Source of the DNA: Trichosphaerium sp. ATCC 40318
Lineage: Eukaryota; Discosea; Flabellinia; Trichosidae
Reading direction: 5' to 3'
DNA: 64,000 nt
Assembly (NCBI GenBank): GCA_038496445.1
Contig: JALMLS010000175.1
Location: forward strand, 62,001-126,000
Below, one piece after another: positions 1 to 11,335 of the stretch. Each line of letters opens with the position of its first letter. Position 1 is the stretch's first letter. Position numbers and translations under genes: made by a program. The notes beneath the pieces are model-generated. The model was given only the letters and a program-made list of their open reading frames with translations. It made no database searches and was not told the DNA's origin.

Positions 1-1273
1 ACTTGGGATCATGAAGTGGTATGCACCAAAGACGATTCAGGAGCATGGACAAGCATCAGGTACGCTTTTTGTTAGAAGAATTGGGCATGAAGTCCTACTA
101 TTTTTTATTTAATCGATGCTCATTTTCTGCGATACTAGATGGTGGCGCGTTTGGGGTGTTACGTCTATGAGGTTTGCAGAATCAGGAAGAGATCTTAGAC
201 CTATTTATGATGAACTGGAAGCTTGGGTTAAGCAAAAGAATGAACAAGCACCTCAAGGTGCTAATGAAATGTTCCAAGCAATTGATTCTTGGATTAATAT
301 GGAGACTGAAAGAGTGCGTGTTTTAATCATAACGCCCTTCATTTGAATTTTGATAGAAGGCTTCGTCGAACGAAGAAGCGAAGAAACTCAAACATTTCTG
401 ATTGTTTTTTTTTAGGCACTCCTCAATAATGCCGTTGTCGGTATTGCTTTCTCTTTAGTTATTGTTTTGATTGTACTATTCTTTAGTACACAGAATGTAC
501 TACTTACCATCTACGCTTGGGTAACAATTGTTGGTATTGTTGTTAGTATGACTGGAGTGATTGTTATAATCGGATGGAAACTTGGATTCATTGAGTCTGT
601 ATCACTTGTAAGTTGAACTAGTGTTTAATGTTTCCGTGGTCTCACAGTACATTATAGGCTATTCTAGCTGGATTGGCCGTTGATTACACTGTGCATTTGG
701 CAGTAGCTTATAAGACTGCTAATTTCAAGAATCGGTTTAAACGTGCACAAACAGCAATCTATGGTAAGCTTTAAAAAAGAGTTTTTTTTAATTGGATTTG
801 ACCTAATATTTTGTCACAAACAGAGATGGGTATATCTGTTCTCATGGCATCTATAACTACTTTCGCTTCAGCTGTTATGCTATTCTTTACGACTATTCTA
901 TTTTTTGTTAAGGTACGATTCTTGTTTTGGGTGGAAGAAAACACTTTTTTTTTTGCCTAATTTGGTCAATGTATCGTCCTTTTGCAAGCAGTGCTTGTTT
1001 CTGGTTTTGTGTTATGTATCGAGTAATATTAGCATTTTTTGCAAGTATGTGTGGCCCGTTCTGATAATTTTCTTGTAGTTTGGTCAGTTTATGGCATTGG
1101 CAACTGTTGTTAGTATGCTATGGGCTTTCTTGTTCTTTATGTCATTGTTATTCACTATTGGTCCTCAAGGATCGTTCTGTGATGTTGAAAAGTACATGTG
1201 CTTTTGGACAAAGTATATTACTTGTTGCTCTGTTTCAGATGATAGCGATGATGAGGAAGATAATAACTTGTAA
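1..1273 (+). CDS. RND/Patched-Dispatched-like membrane protein, C-terminal part
   Basis: The gene enters from the left edge, so its 5' end is missing. Splicing the open stretches (1-59, about 172-316, 417-609, 661-762, 824-912, 1079-1273) gives a continuous frame ending at TAA 1271-1273. The protein has a soluble part with acidic residues, then five to six hydrophobic segments. One of them reads GLAVDYTVHLAVAY (about 672-714), the G-x-x-x-D signature of the RND permease superfamily that includes Patched, Dispatched and NPC1-type proteins. The tail is short, cysteine-containing and very acidic (DDSDDEEDN). Known members move sterols or lipidated ligands using ion gradients; the substrate here cannot be told. 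Dispatched-like is the best match by eye, but Patched-related proteins are equally possible. Confidence 0.75.
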
Positions 1274-1380
1274 AACAATATGTTTGCAGGAACAGAAAAT
1301 GTAAATAAATTTTTTGATCGAAATATCTTCATTTCCCTAGACTCGATGTTAACAGAACCAAATTCATAACAATTACGACA

Positions 1381-1635
1381 ATGGTGGGCCTGTATACAAT
1401 TCTTGTCACCAGTTGGTTAGTTGGCATTTACCAATGATTTCCAATGTTCATTTTTATCCTTTGTTAATCCAATAGCTATGTTAAAGTGAAAACAAAATGT
1501 TCGGGCTATGTCATTTTGTTCATCTATTTCAGTAATCTTTGTAGCGACGTTTGCGAAGGAACAATAAAGAAACTAAATGGTAAAAGCAATGTAGCACTTG
1601 CAAATGCCTTATCAAACAAAAATGGAATCAACTAA
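1381..1635 (+). CDS. possible small two-exon protein (weak)
   Basis: A reading frame without stops runs from about 1474 to TAA 1633-1635. It encodes a short hydrophobic patch (YVILFIYF), a Cys pair (NLCSDVC) and a plain C-terminus ending NKNGIN. An ATG at 1381 can be joined in frame if an intron is taken from GTATAC (1392) to a TAG at 1473. I do not recognise the family. It fills the space between the RND gene and listerin, and it may be a small membrane or secreted protein or a chance frame. Confidence 0.25.
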
Positions 1636-1776
1636 AGGTGGTAAGTAATGGTGACACGTGTACATAAAACTCTTGAAAACCAAGAATTTTTACATAAAAA
1701 TCTACGTAATTTCTTGCACAGAATTAGCATTAACAACCTTTGAACAGTTTGCCATCATAGAAGCAATTAACATATT

Positions 1777-4700
1777 ATGCATAAAGGCAAATTTAGACCT
1801 CGTTCAGGTCCTGCCAGCAGTAGGTAATTACAACACAATTGTTAAAACTGGTACAGTGTTTCTAAGCTTCATAGCGGAGCTGCGGCTCTTGTTGGAGGAG
1901 GAAATATAGGATTTTTTGGGTTTGGTAACGATTTACAAGCTATTGCGGTACTACAAGCGTCGAAATACTCATATAACAGATATACAGGCTATTCCACCCA
2001 AATTTCAATTAGCATTAAAGAAACTACAAAAAAAGGACGCTACTACACGCTCAAAGGGTTTAAAAGAGCTTCAGAGCCTAATTCAATCAGAAACTTTAAA
2101 TGAAACTGAGGTACGACTGACAACACTAAAAAGTACACCAAAGTATCTCCGAACGCCTACAAACCTTCAACGAACTATTTACACGTTGTAAAATCAACAA
2201 AATAATTAAATTGTGTAGATTGACGGCATTCTCACTGATTGGACTACACAATGGCGTACATTGGCGATTGTACGCGAACCACACATTCGAGCCGAAACAA
2301 TGCGCACAATGGCTTGTGTAGCAACAAAATTCAACAAGTACGCTACAACGTGTCACTATTAAACGCCTTGTCAACAGCCAGGCCATTAATTCGTTGAACA
2401 AGCCGAACCTTGTCATTTTTATCATTCTGACGTTGACGTCCCTTTCGTTTAGGCATTTATCAGGTCATATTAAAGCTATGATGTCTCACTGGTACTTGGC
2501 ACAGTTTGATCCTGTTTCTGAGGTTAGAACTGAAGCTAAGAGTGCATTGAAAGCAGCATTAAAAGAAAGAGAAGCAATATCAGGATATGTTGCTTGTCGT
2601 AAAGAAATCTTTTTGTATATCAAAGAAAACCTCAACCATACACCTAGCACTATCAGTACGTAATATTTATATTGTTTAAAAGCAATACAAAAGGGGTTTA
2701 ACAGGGGAAAACAACAAAAAGGTTAAAAACAATTTTGGTTCACTTGTTAAGTTGTTTACTGTCTTGTTTGCTTATTTGCTTTCTTGTCTAGACACAAAAA
2801 TTACAGAGAAAGGTGTTAATGAAGAGCTTTATAGTCGAGTTGTCGCATCAAGTATTTATGGTCTTAATTTTATGATGAAGGAGTTCCCTGCAAAGACAAA
2901 TGCTAGTTTGAAGAGTAAATATATGGAACTACTTACACCAAAGGTTCTAAAGCTCATTAAGAATAAAAACGTAGCAATAAGAGGTGCCATGTATGCTTTA
3001 TTCTTAACACTATCTACGTCAATGAAAGGTAAGTGTCAGTACTAAATATACGCATACAAAGCATTAAAGAAAGCGTACTCTAACATATTGTTTCTCAGAA
3101 ATAATCGAAGCGAAGTTACAATTGATTTCCGGATTAATTCTTACTTCATTTGAAGAGAAGGAATCATTCGCACATCGGTCTATGTGGGATATGATACTAC
3201 ATTTTGTAAATGGTACACTTTTTATTATTAGTTATTGTACTTACTGATGAATAGAATACAAGACTTGTTGGACACATGCTAGTACTAAAAAAGTATTTAA
3301 CAAATTATTTGAATTTCTACGAAAAACATGCTATGGTTCTGGTGAGACATCATACCCTTATATCCTACCTTTTGTTAATATCGCTCCGGAGGAGGTTAGT
3401 CTATATTTTAGAGGCATTGATATACAGATCTTTTTGACTTATTGTTTTGTTGTAGGCCAAGACCCCAAAGTTTTATGATTCTCTTTTTAATAGCTTCTAC
3501 AAAGGATTGATGAGTAAGAAACCTGTTGCTCCAGTACAACAACAAGCACTACTAGAGAACTACTTCATTACAGTGTTGTATCGTATAGTAACTTTATGGT
3601 ACGTGTTACATGATAGCGAATACAACTAATAAGGAATTAGTAAAACAAATATTGAAGAAGCCAAACAAACACTTGTCAAACATGTCTATGGAGTGTTTTC
3701 TGGATATCTCAAATATGAGGTACCATATTGTTACAATGGTTGTTTTTTTGGCTCTTAATGTGTCTTATATAGGAAGCTTTATCGTCGTTTATTGTACCAC
3801 AGCTGATTAAAACGCTTAACAGATTATCAAATGAGGACAAATACAAAGGTGAACTAGTTACCTACAAACCTCCTTATTGTTACTCACCATGACTCTTAGA
3901 CCTCTTCTCTTATTTCTGGAACCAAACTACCCAATCTATTGCTACAGCAGACGAAGGGGATGATGATTCTCGAGTGATATTCTACAATAACTTATCACAA
4001 TTTTTCATTGCTTATATTAAAGAAAACAAGGATGTTAACCCAACTGTCATCTCTTTCATTAAAGAACAATTCGCCTCAATCTCAGATATAATGGAGAAAG
4101 GCGATGTATCAAAACTGACATTTATTGCAAGTGTCATTAGCCGTATTGGTGTCGCAGCAGTAACCACTGATTGTATCCACTGAACTTTTTTTTTCATTTG
4201 ACTTACAGTCAACCATGTTGACCATTACTTCCCTTCACTTGTATAGCCCAAACATTCTTTACAAACACACTACTTCCGTGTATAGAAAAACATTCAACGT
4301 CCCAAGAGAATGTTATAATGCCTTTGCTCCTTGATATAGCGTCAGGTACAACACCTTTTGCAATCCATAGATTTACCCATTTAGGTTTGTTTAAATTGGA
4401 ATCTGGAACTACTGCCTTGACAGCAACTCACGCATCACAATGGGAGAGCCTATTAGAGGCGCTAATTCAACTGTCAGGTGCTACACATATAAATTCTGCG
4501 TTAGATAAGGTACAACATTAACCTTCCAACTGAGTTTAACTAGAACTAAGGTTTCTGTAACCCTCGACCCAACTTCATTTGTATGTACTAAACTTGATCA
4601 ATTTGCGCTCTCTTTGGCCAACAAATCTTCATTAAGTGATGAGGTATGTGCACTGTTTAGCTGAGGGCAGGCAGTATTTACAGTTTTGTTTCAGGAATGT

Positions 4701-7700
4701 GACACACTCTTGAAACTTATCGAAAAAGACGCTTTATCAGAAAAAGCGTTTGGCGAACTTTGCGAGATTGTACAGAAGCACTTGATCACATTTATGGAAT
4801 CAAGTATGTTATCTATATAGTATTTACCCTAACGTAGTGGTATAGATGATGCTGAGTCAGAACCTAATGCAGCTATAAAGCAGCTTAAAGTCATAGTTAA
4901 TCACAAGAATGTCAAGTCTATCTACCCTACACTTATTAATGCACGTCTCCAACTGAACTTAATATTTACTAACAATCAATAGTTTGTCGCACAAACTAAA
5001 GACCACATTGATATATTCACAACTGTGCTGGATGCAGGACATGTTTCAAAGCTAGAAAAAGCTGAAAAAATTGAAAGTTTGAAATTCCTAACAGAGAACA
5101 TTATTGAGGCATCCAAAAATATGAAAAACCAGTACACACTATTATAACAATGTATGTGCATTAACGTTACATAGATTTACACAGCTCAACGAGATGTTAA
5201 GCTTGATTTTGCAAAAAGCAGATGATAGTAAATCCGCGCTTCTAGACACTTTCCACGTTGATAGTGGTATTCTTTGTGCCGGAAATGAATTAGTAGAGTC
5301 TTGTGTTGACTATAACGTGTTGGAATCACCTGTATACTTCATGCACAACCAGTTTGACAACAAGCCAACTGATGACAAAGGTGAGACTTCTATTTTCTGT
5401 TTGATTTGGTTGAATGCATCCTTATACACTTTAGAATGGGTGAATACACTTTTCGCACATGTGAGGAGGATACAATTGGTTGTATCGTCTGTAGGGAAAG
5501 AAGAGTTAAACCAACTCATTATAGATAACGAAAACAAGGGTCTTCTTAAACAAATAATCTTCTTCAAAGCAATTGTTGATTGCAAACTCCTCACAAACAG
5601 AGAGTATACTCCACAGGTTGTTAAGGCCTGGGATGAATGTATGGAATCGACAGCTGTATTTTGGGAAGACGTACTGGCTCCTTCATTCACCCAAAAACAA
5701 TTAATTGCAACGATTGATATCATTCAAAAGGTGCCATCTTTAATGACTTAGCAAGAAACTAACTTAAACCAAGGAATCGATTTCACGAGGTGGTTTCTCA
5801 TCTCTAGCTTACAGTCAAGTATTATCTCTAGTCAATAATGCAGAATTAGCTCAAACTACGCTTAATAAGCTCATTAATGATTATCCTAATCGTAAGAGGG
5901 TTTACCAAACTTGAAGTGTTCATTCTTACTTTTTTCTTAGAAAAACTGGTTAGCTCAGTGGGCATTGTAAATACAATTGAAGTCACATTTGATGTTTTAT
6001 CTCGAATAGTATCTCGACAATCTATAGATAATATATTACACAACATAATAGATACATTAAAGGCTTCAGAAACAGCAGACGACTCCAGAGGTAAAACGAT
6101 TGTTTTCCCACAAAATCTCTAAACTAACTTTCATTCCAGGATTTATTCTTCGCCTCATTTTCACGATATTCAAAAACTACTCTGATATCAGTATTGATTT
6201 GGTTGATAGACTACTCAAAGCAATTGAATTAAAGCCTTCAAATGCTATTGTACATCTAGACAACCTTTTATCTCTACTCAACATTCTCATTGATACACAA
6301 ATTGAAAAAATATCTGAACAGTATTTATCTTTTATCATTTCAATAACTTCTCATGCTCTTCATGTACGTTCATTTCCTCGTCTTTTATATCTAATTCTTT
6401 TGGTATAGTTTGACTTGGGTGACTCTAAAAACACTTCTCTGATCAATGCTGCTGCGAAACTTGTTGCTAAGATTCCATCCATTCCTGGAACTCAAGAATC
6501 AACAAAATGGAAGTCAACAAGTCCAGAAATTTATAGTATACTACTCAAAGCATTCTTCAAAGATCATTCAGAACAATCTGTTGTTTATGATACATTGCTC
6601 AAGAATATAGCTATAGCTTGTCGTGATGTACCTGCTGTATACTTACAGAAATCAAACACAGTGCAAGATTTTATTTCCGTAATGATGTCTTGCGATCATT
6701 TGGAGGTCCAATTATCTGCCTTTTATCTTGCAAGAGAGCTTGTACATTTACAACTTGATTCAAAGGAAGAAAAAGGTACGAATACATCGTGTCAACGCTC
6801 AACTTCTTTGTTTGACATTTATTTTTTAGCATCTGGACAAAATCAACCTGTTTCAATAAACAAGGCCGAGAGTGTTGACCTTACAGCTGCTCAAGTAATG
6901 GGTAAGTACCTAGAGTAGCGTATTTAGTGGATTGCTGTAGTTTAAACTTACAATTGCGCTTTAGAGCTTGGTGCAGCTTCAGGAACTGAAACTCAGCTTC
7001 TTCCTACTAGATTGGCATCTTTGATTACTGACAAGCAACACTACAATAAATTCAATCCAAAATCGCTTCTATACTATCACAAGAATGTTGGGATGATACT
7101 TGGTTGGAATGTTATCCTTGAATACCTTGACAAAGCAGTACGATTAAATATACAAAAAAATATAAAAATGATTAACTTCCAACCTTAGGATGCAAAGGGT
7201 AAAGACGGCATTGGTGGCTCTATCCGTAAACACTTGCTCATCAACAAGTTCTTAAGTTGTTTGTTCTCTTGTATAAATCTCAAGCAATATACTGCAGAGA
7301 CAGAAGCTCAAGTATGTGACAAAGCGTTCATTGGTGTTTGGTTTTTTGAACTATTGCTTGTCTTAACCTTTTTTTGTAGTGTCTCGCTTTGGCATCAAAT
7401 GCTGGGTTGGAAAATACACTAGCATTGATAGCGCGTATGACATACCTACGTGCTGTTAATGTTGTCCCATCCCTGTTCCGATTCTGGTACAATGCTTTAA
7501 ATAACAGAAAAGTTGTTGGAGAAATAACAAAATACACAACGGACCATGTCAGCCGATACCTCTTTGTTGATGAGGTCAAAAAAGTAGAGGCTTATGAAAG
7601 CAAAGAAGGTTTCTTTGATGTCAAAGCAACGAAGAAATTCCCATACAAGATAATAGCCAGCTACGAAAAAGATGATGTCGTACTTAAAAGTACGTTGTTA

Positions 7701-8221
7701 AGTCCTTCTTTTTCATATTACTCCTCAGTAAAATGACTTTCTATTCGTGTAGTGGAGATTAGCATACCCGCAAGTTATCCGCTGAAACCTCCTTCTGTCG
7801 CTTTAGTAAAGAGAATCGGCGTATCTGATCAACTTTGGCGTCGATGGACTCTTTCAATGACTACCCTTCTTCTTACCCGAGTATGTATTTTTTACCACTC
7901 TCACAAGCTTTACTAGTACTAATGTTAACTAAAGATGGCTCTATACTTGATGCAGCATTACTATGGAAGGTGTTTTTGGATAAACACTTTGAGGGTGTTG
8001 AGCTTTGTCCTATTTGTTATTGCATTTTCCATAATTCTGATAATTCTCTACCAAACTTGCCTTGTAAGACTTGTAGGTACAGATTTCATGCTGGATGTAT
8101 TGTACGTTTATTTAATAATCTCTTTATTTATTATTTTAACAAATTCTTTTCTTAACAGCATAAATGGTTCACTACTTCTGGTAAAAATGAATGTCCAATG
8201 TGTAAAACTGAATGGCTGTAA
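1777..8221 (+). CDS. LTN1: Listerin-type RING E3 ubiquitin ligase (ribosome quality control)
   Basis: This is a long multi-exon gene. The N-terminus ([15 protein letters not shown], then a GFFGFG motif near 1912) matches the conserved listerin N-terminus. It is followed by [20 protein letters not shown], the region that contacts the 60S-bound NEMF/Rqc2 complex in known listerins. The middle (2.4-7.7 kb) is an alpha-helical repeat array of HEAT/ARM type. The last exons hold a RING variant: CPIC, CKTC, RFHAGC (about 8007-8101), then [13 protein letters not shown] (about 8163-8200), ending at TAA 8219-8221. Listerin ubiquitinates nascent chains on stalled 60S subunits. At least 20 short introns interrupt it. 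The start codon is chosen because an in-frame stop lies just upstream; an extra 5' exon beginning near 1622 cannot be excluded. Confidence 0.9.
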
Positions 8222-9175
8222 TGAAAAAAGATAAAAGATTTTAAAAATACCATTAGACGTGCTCACTAGAATCATGTTAAATCACTGGGAAACCCGCTTA
8301 TTTGCTAACCAAATCGGACAGCTTCACCTTTGCTCTGCATCACGAAGCAATTGTCTCACAAAATAGCATTGAAGTTTGTTTTCAGTATACTAAAATTGAT
8401 TCACATTGCCACTTACTGTTTTCAGACGCTGTTAAGTCAGTCATTTTCTTGGTTCTCCTAATCACAACAGAATCTCATACGGTTTTTTTGTTTTACCTGG
8501 ACCTTTACCTTATTACCTAAGTAGTTAGAGAGCGCTTCATCTGTGCTAAAGAGTTCTTTCGTTTAACCACTGAACCCTCTGTAATGGTACGGCAAGTTAA
8601 AGGCGATAGTCCCAAAATTAAGTAGCTTAATTAACATCAATGTGCGCCTCTAAAGGGTTATACATAGACCTAAAATCACGTTATAAAGGACCACTTACAT
8701 CGAGACCTCATTTCTAAAGACCACCGAGCATTCAAGCAACTTGAAGTATTTTGAAGCTAGAAACAAGCATATAGATAGGTACACAACGATAAGTGCTCTT
8801 GAAGTTCTTTTGGAGCAGGGTCAACACTTACAAAATATCAAAGCAAAATGATGGAAGTACTCATGTATGGATTAAATTACATTATATTTATTGATGAATC
8901 GCGAAAACATGCTATCACGTGATGGGTTGGTAAACAACACGTGTTCAGTTCAAAACTTTGGAAACGAAGTCGTTACGCTTGCGCTCCTCCAGTTTTCTTA
9001 CGAGATGAGACAGCGCTGTGCGCACAGCTGCATCGCCTCCGCCATTAACCACTGGAACGCCGAATTGTTTTAGCACCTACCAAAAGGCGTCAAGATACAA
9101 CGTGGACGCCAAATAATCACGATAAAGGCAACTATCTCGAAAAAAAAAACGAGAAAAAAAAACATAAATTTGTAT
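8222..9175. other. gene-free stretch
   Basis: No convincing coding frame, tRNA or repeat was seen on either strand. Short frames at 8302-8520 and 8891-9073 lack family resemblance or splice support. The stretch contains two CACGTG hexamers about 20 bases apart (8919 and 8939) and A-rich runs near 9140-9165, just before the 3' end of the minus-strand gene. Confidence 0.5.
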
Positions 9176-9812
9176 TCATACATTTCTTAGGTTCACAGCA
9201 GGCCCCTGAAGCTTCTGTCTGGTCTTGGGTTTTTTAATGACTCCTTGTAGTCTTGGAGACGAGTATGAAGGTTTATCATTATTTGAAGACAATGTTGGTG
9301 GATCTGAAGGCAATGGGGGGTTGTCTACCAACGAAGATGTCTCGCTTGCAATAAACGCCGAAAACAGGTCACCCACCTAGAAAATGTCAGTCTTATTTGG
9401 TAGTGTTTTGTACGTACTCTTTGGTGTATAAACGCCTCGTTGGCTTCATATGAGGCATGGATACCTGGGTTGGTTTGATGACAAACCTGCAAACGTACTA
9501 GTTCGTTTATGTTCATTCTAACAAAAAAAAAATTAACGACATTACACTAAATTTATCTTACTTCATCTGTTGTATTGCTGCGGTAGTTTGTTGTTTGTGG
9601 GTTTTCAAACTACAACGAGGGATTCTAGGTAACGCTGCTTGGCGAACATTGGACACAACACGGGTTGTGTTTCCTTCTTGTAGTTCTCCTGCTAACGTGT
9701 AGTCTTCTGCTCTGTCTAGTAATTTATTTAGATCTACCTTCATAGTGACTGCATTGTTGTTTGAGAAGTTGCGCATTGTTTGTATCAGGAAATTTAATTG
9801 AAACTCGTACAC
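9176..9812 (-). CDS. hypothetical protein, about 165-185 aa, three or four exons
   Basis: Three open blocks join in frame: 9812-9558, 9515-about 9430, and 9376-9176. They use a GTAAG donor after QQM and a GTACGT donor after AFIHQR. The N-terminal half is polar and helical (QLNFLIQTMRNF, DLNKLLDRAEDY). The C-terminal half is Pro/Ser-rich with a basic end (KKPKTRQK). No family was recognised. The size and helical start would suit a small subunit of a complex, but that is only a guess. It is probably real because three exons keep one frame with good splice sites. Confidence 0.5.
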
Positions 9813-9957
9813 ATTGAAACCAAACAGGACTACCTAGCGCTATGTGTGTTAGCCGAATACCTACGCATGTGAAGATCACGTGACGGGTAAGCAATACTGT
9901 TTTATGGGTTTCTTTTCCAAATGCAAAACAAAGTGATGATTAAAACAATACATTACT

Positions 9958-10072
9958 TCGCTCAAAAAAGTTTTTCTCGGAGTCAAATAAGTGTTTAACA
10001 TAACCCCAGGTAGTGTTTTATACAGGTAACATTTCATGTTTCCAACAATCGCATGAGGGAGAAATGGGGAGC
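9958..10072. repeat. diverged direct duplicate, copy A
   Basis: About 115 bases that align with copy B (10787-10904) at roughly 70 percent by eye. Shared blocks include TCGCTC, AAGT/AAGC...TTTAACATAA, the TTTCC(A/G)ACAATCG block and GAGGAGC/GGGGAGC at the end. The copies have the same orientation and lie about 830 bases apart. Neither is in an obvious reading frame. Confidence 0.6.
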
Positions 10073-10786
10073 TTAGAGAAAGTTACTTGAATGTGAATGC
10101 ATTCTATGTTTACCTTTAAATGGCAGCTGTACGCACGTGTAGACGAGAACTGTTCTACAAACGTTACCGCACATTTTAGGGTGCTAGCAAAAGTCAAACT
10201 ACACTACATGGTGGTAAATCACGTACAGTTCTGTTGAACTTGTGTACGTGTTTTGTCATTAGGTTACAAGCTATGCGGCAGAGCTTTCATAGCATATGTG
10301 TTTGTGAACGCGCTAGTTACACGAGATTTACACAGATTGGTCTGTTTTATTAATAGAATGACGAAATATCATCGGAAAAAAGGCAAAAAAAGAGTAATCA
10401 CCTTTAGCGTGAAGGTACAAGAACTGCAAAGAAAAAAAGACAAAAAAAAAACCCTGGCATAAATCACGTGATAAAAGGTCACCAAAAAATAGTAAATGTC
10501 TGCTAACAGTTCTATACGTTCGAATTCTTTCTATTAAGCGAAATAAAACCTGAGGTATTTGTGAGCTAGAAATTCCATTGTATTTTAGTTGTATATCAGA
10601 AGAGATACGTTATCCGGGTTGTAACGCAATTGTTTGTGAAATAAAACTATGACATAACTAACGTGTTACAATTTTTCCAAAAATACAACGCACGCGAAGA
10701 GATGAGCTAGAAGTGTCATGTCGTTATTGTTTTTTGGGTTTTTTTTTGTTCTTCTCGCAAAAAAAGGAAAAGGATGAGCTCACCTG

Positions 10787-10904
10787 TCGCTCGCAAAAGT
10801 ATTTGTAGGATTCAAGTAAGCATTTAACATAAGCCTGGATAGTCCTTATAATACGGACGTCATTTCCGGTTTCCGACAATCGTCATGAAGGGAGATTGAG
10901 GAGC
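10787..10904. repeat. diverged direct duplicate, copy B
   Basis: Second copy of the block at 9958-10072, same orientation. A T-rich segment with a GGGTTT core precedes both copies (about 9905 and 10737), so the duplicated unit may extend about 60-80 bases further 5'. It could be a duplicated non-coding RNA gene, a regulatory block or the remnant of a mobile element. Confidence 0.6.
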
Positions 10905-11335
10905 AATTTAAAACAAAAAAAAGAGCTGCTTTCTGAAACTTTTGAAGTTGCTATTTGAAGGCTGCTAACTTACAATATTATGCTATCTATGTAGATTCAC
11001 AACTTTTGTCCATTAATTTCTCAGCCAATACTGCAATAAACTGTCTCTTTGTAAAAATCCTATTTTTGTAAATGCTACACTGTGATGTGCTTTTTCTAAC
11101 AATCTGTTTCAAATCTACCTTTTTTGAGACTTGACAGATTAAAAATATCAAAAGCTAACGCCATCATACAAAAAACCTACAAAAAGTTTCACGTTCCTTA
11201 TGTTGGTAGAGCTCGAATTATTTCAACTCTGATGTTGAAAAAACTAACCAAACTAAGGATACGTTTTTACAACGCTTACTAACAAGTCAAACGGTGGTAG
11301 GTTTTTTTGATAAGTTTAATTTATTAATATTTAAG

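Larger units (their letters stand above)
9830..11335. other. 1.5 kb gene-free stretch holding a duplicated element
   Basis: There are no supported coding exons; a plus-strand frame at 10253-10462 is lysine-rich low complexity. Two diverged copies of one block (9958-10072 and 10787-10904) are listed separately. CACGTG hexamers occur near 9879, 10132 and 10467. Confidence 0.5.

Noticed and set aside
9120-9165. A-rich runs as a possible CRISPR or tandem repeat
   Set aside because: Only homopolymer-like A tracts, no spaced repeats; the DNA is eukaryotic.
10253-10462. Lysine-rich plus-strand frame between the duplicated blocks
   Set aside because: Composition follows A-rich DNA, no splice partner and no family resemblance.
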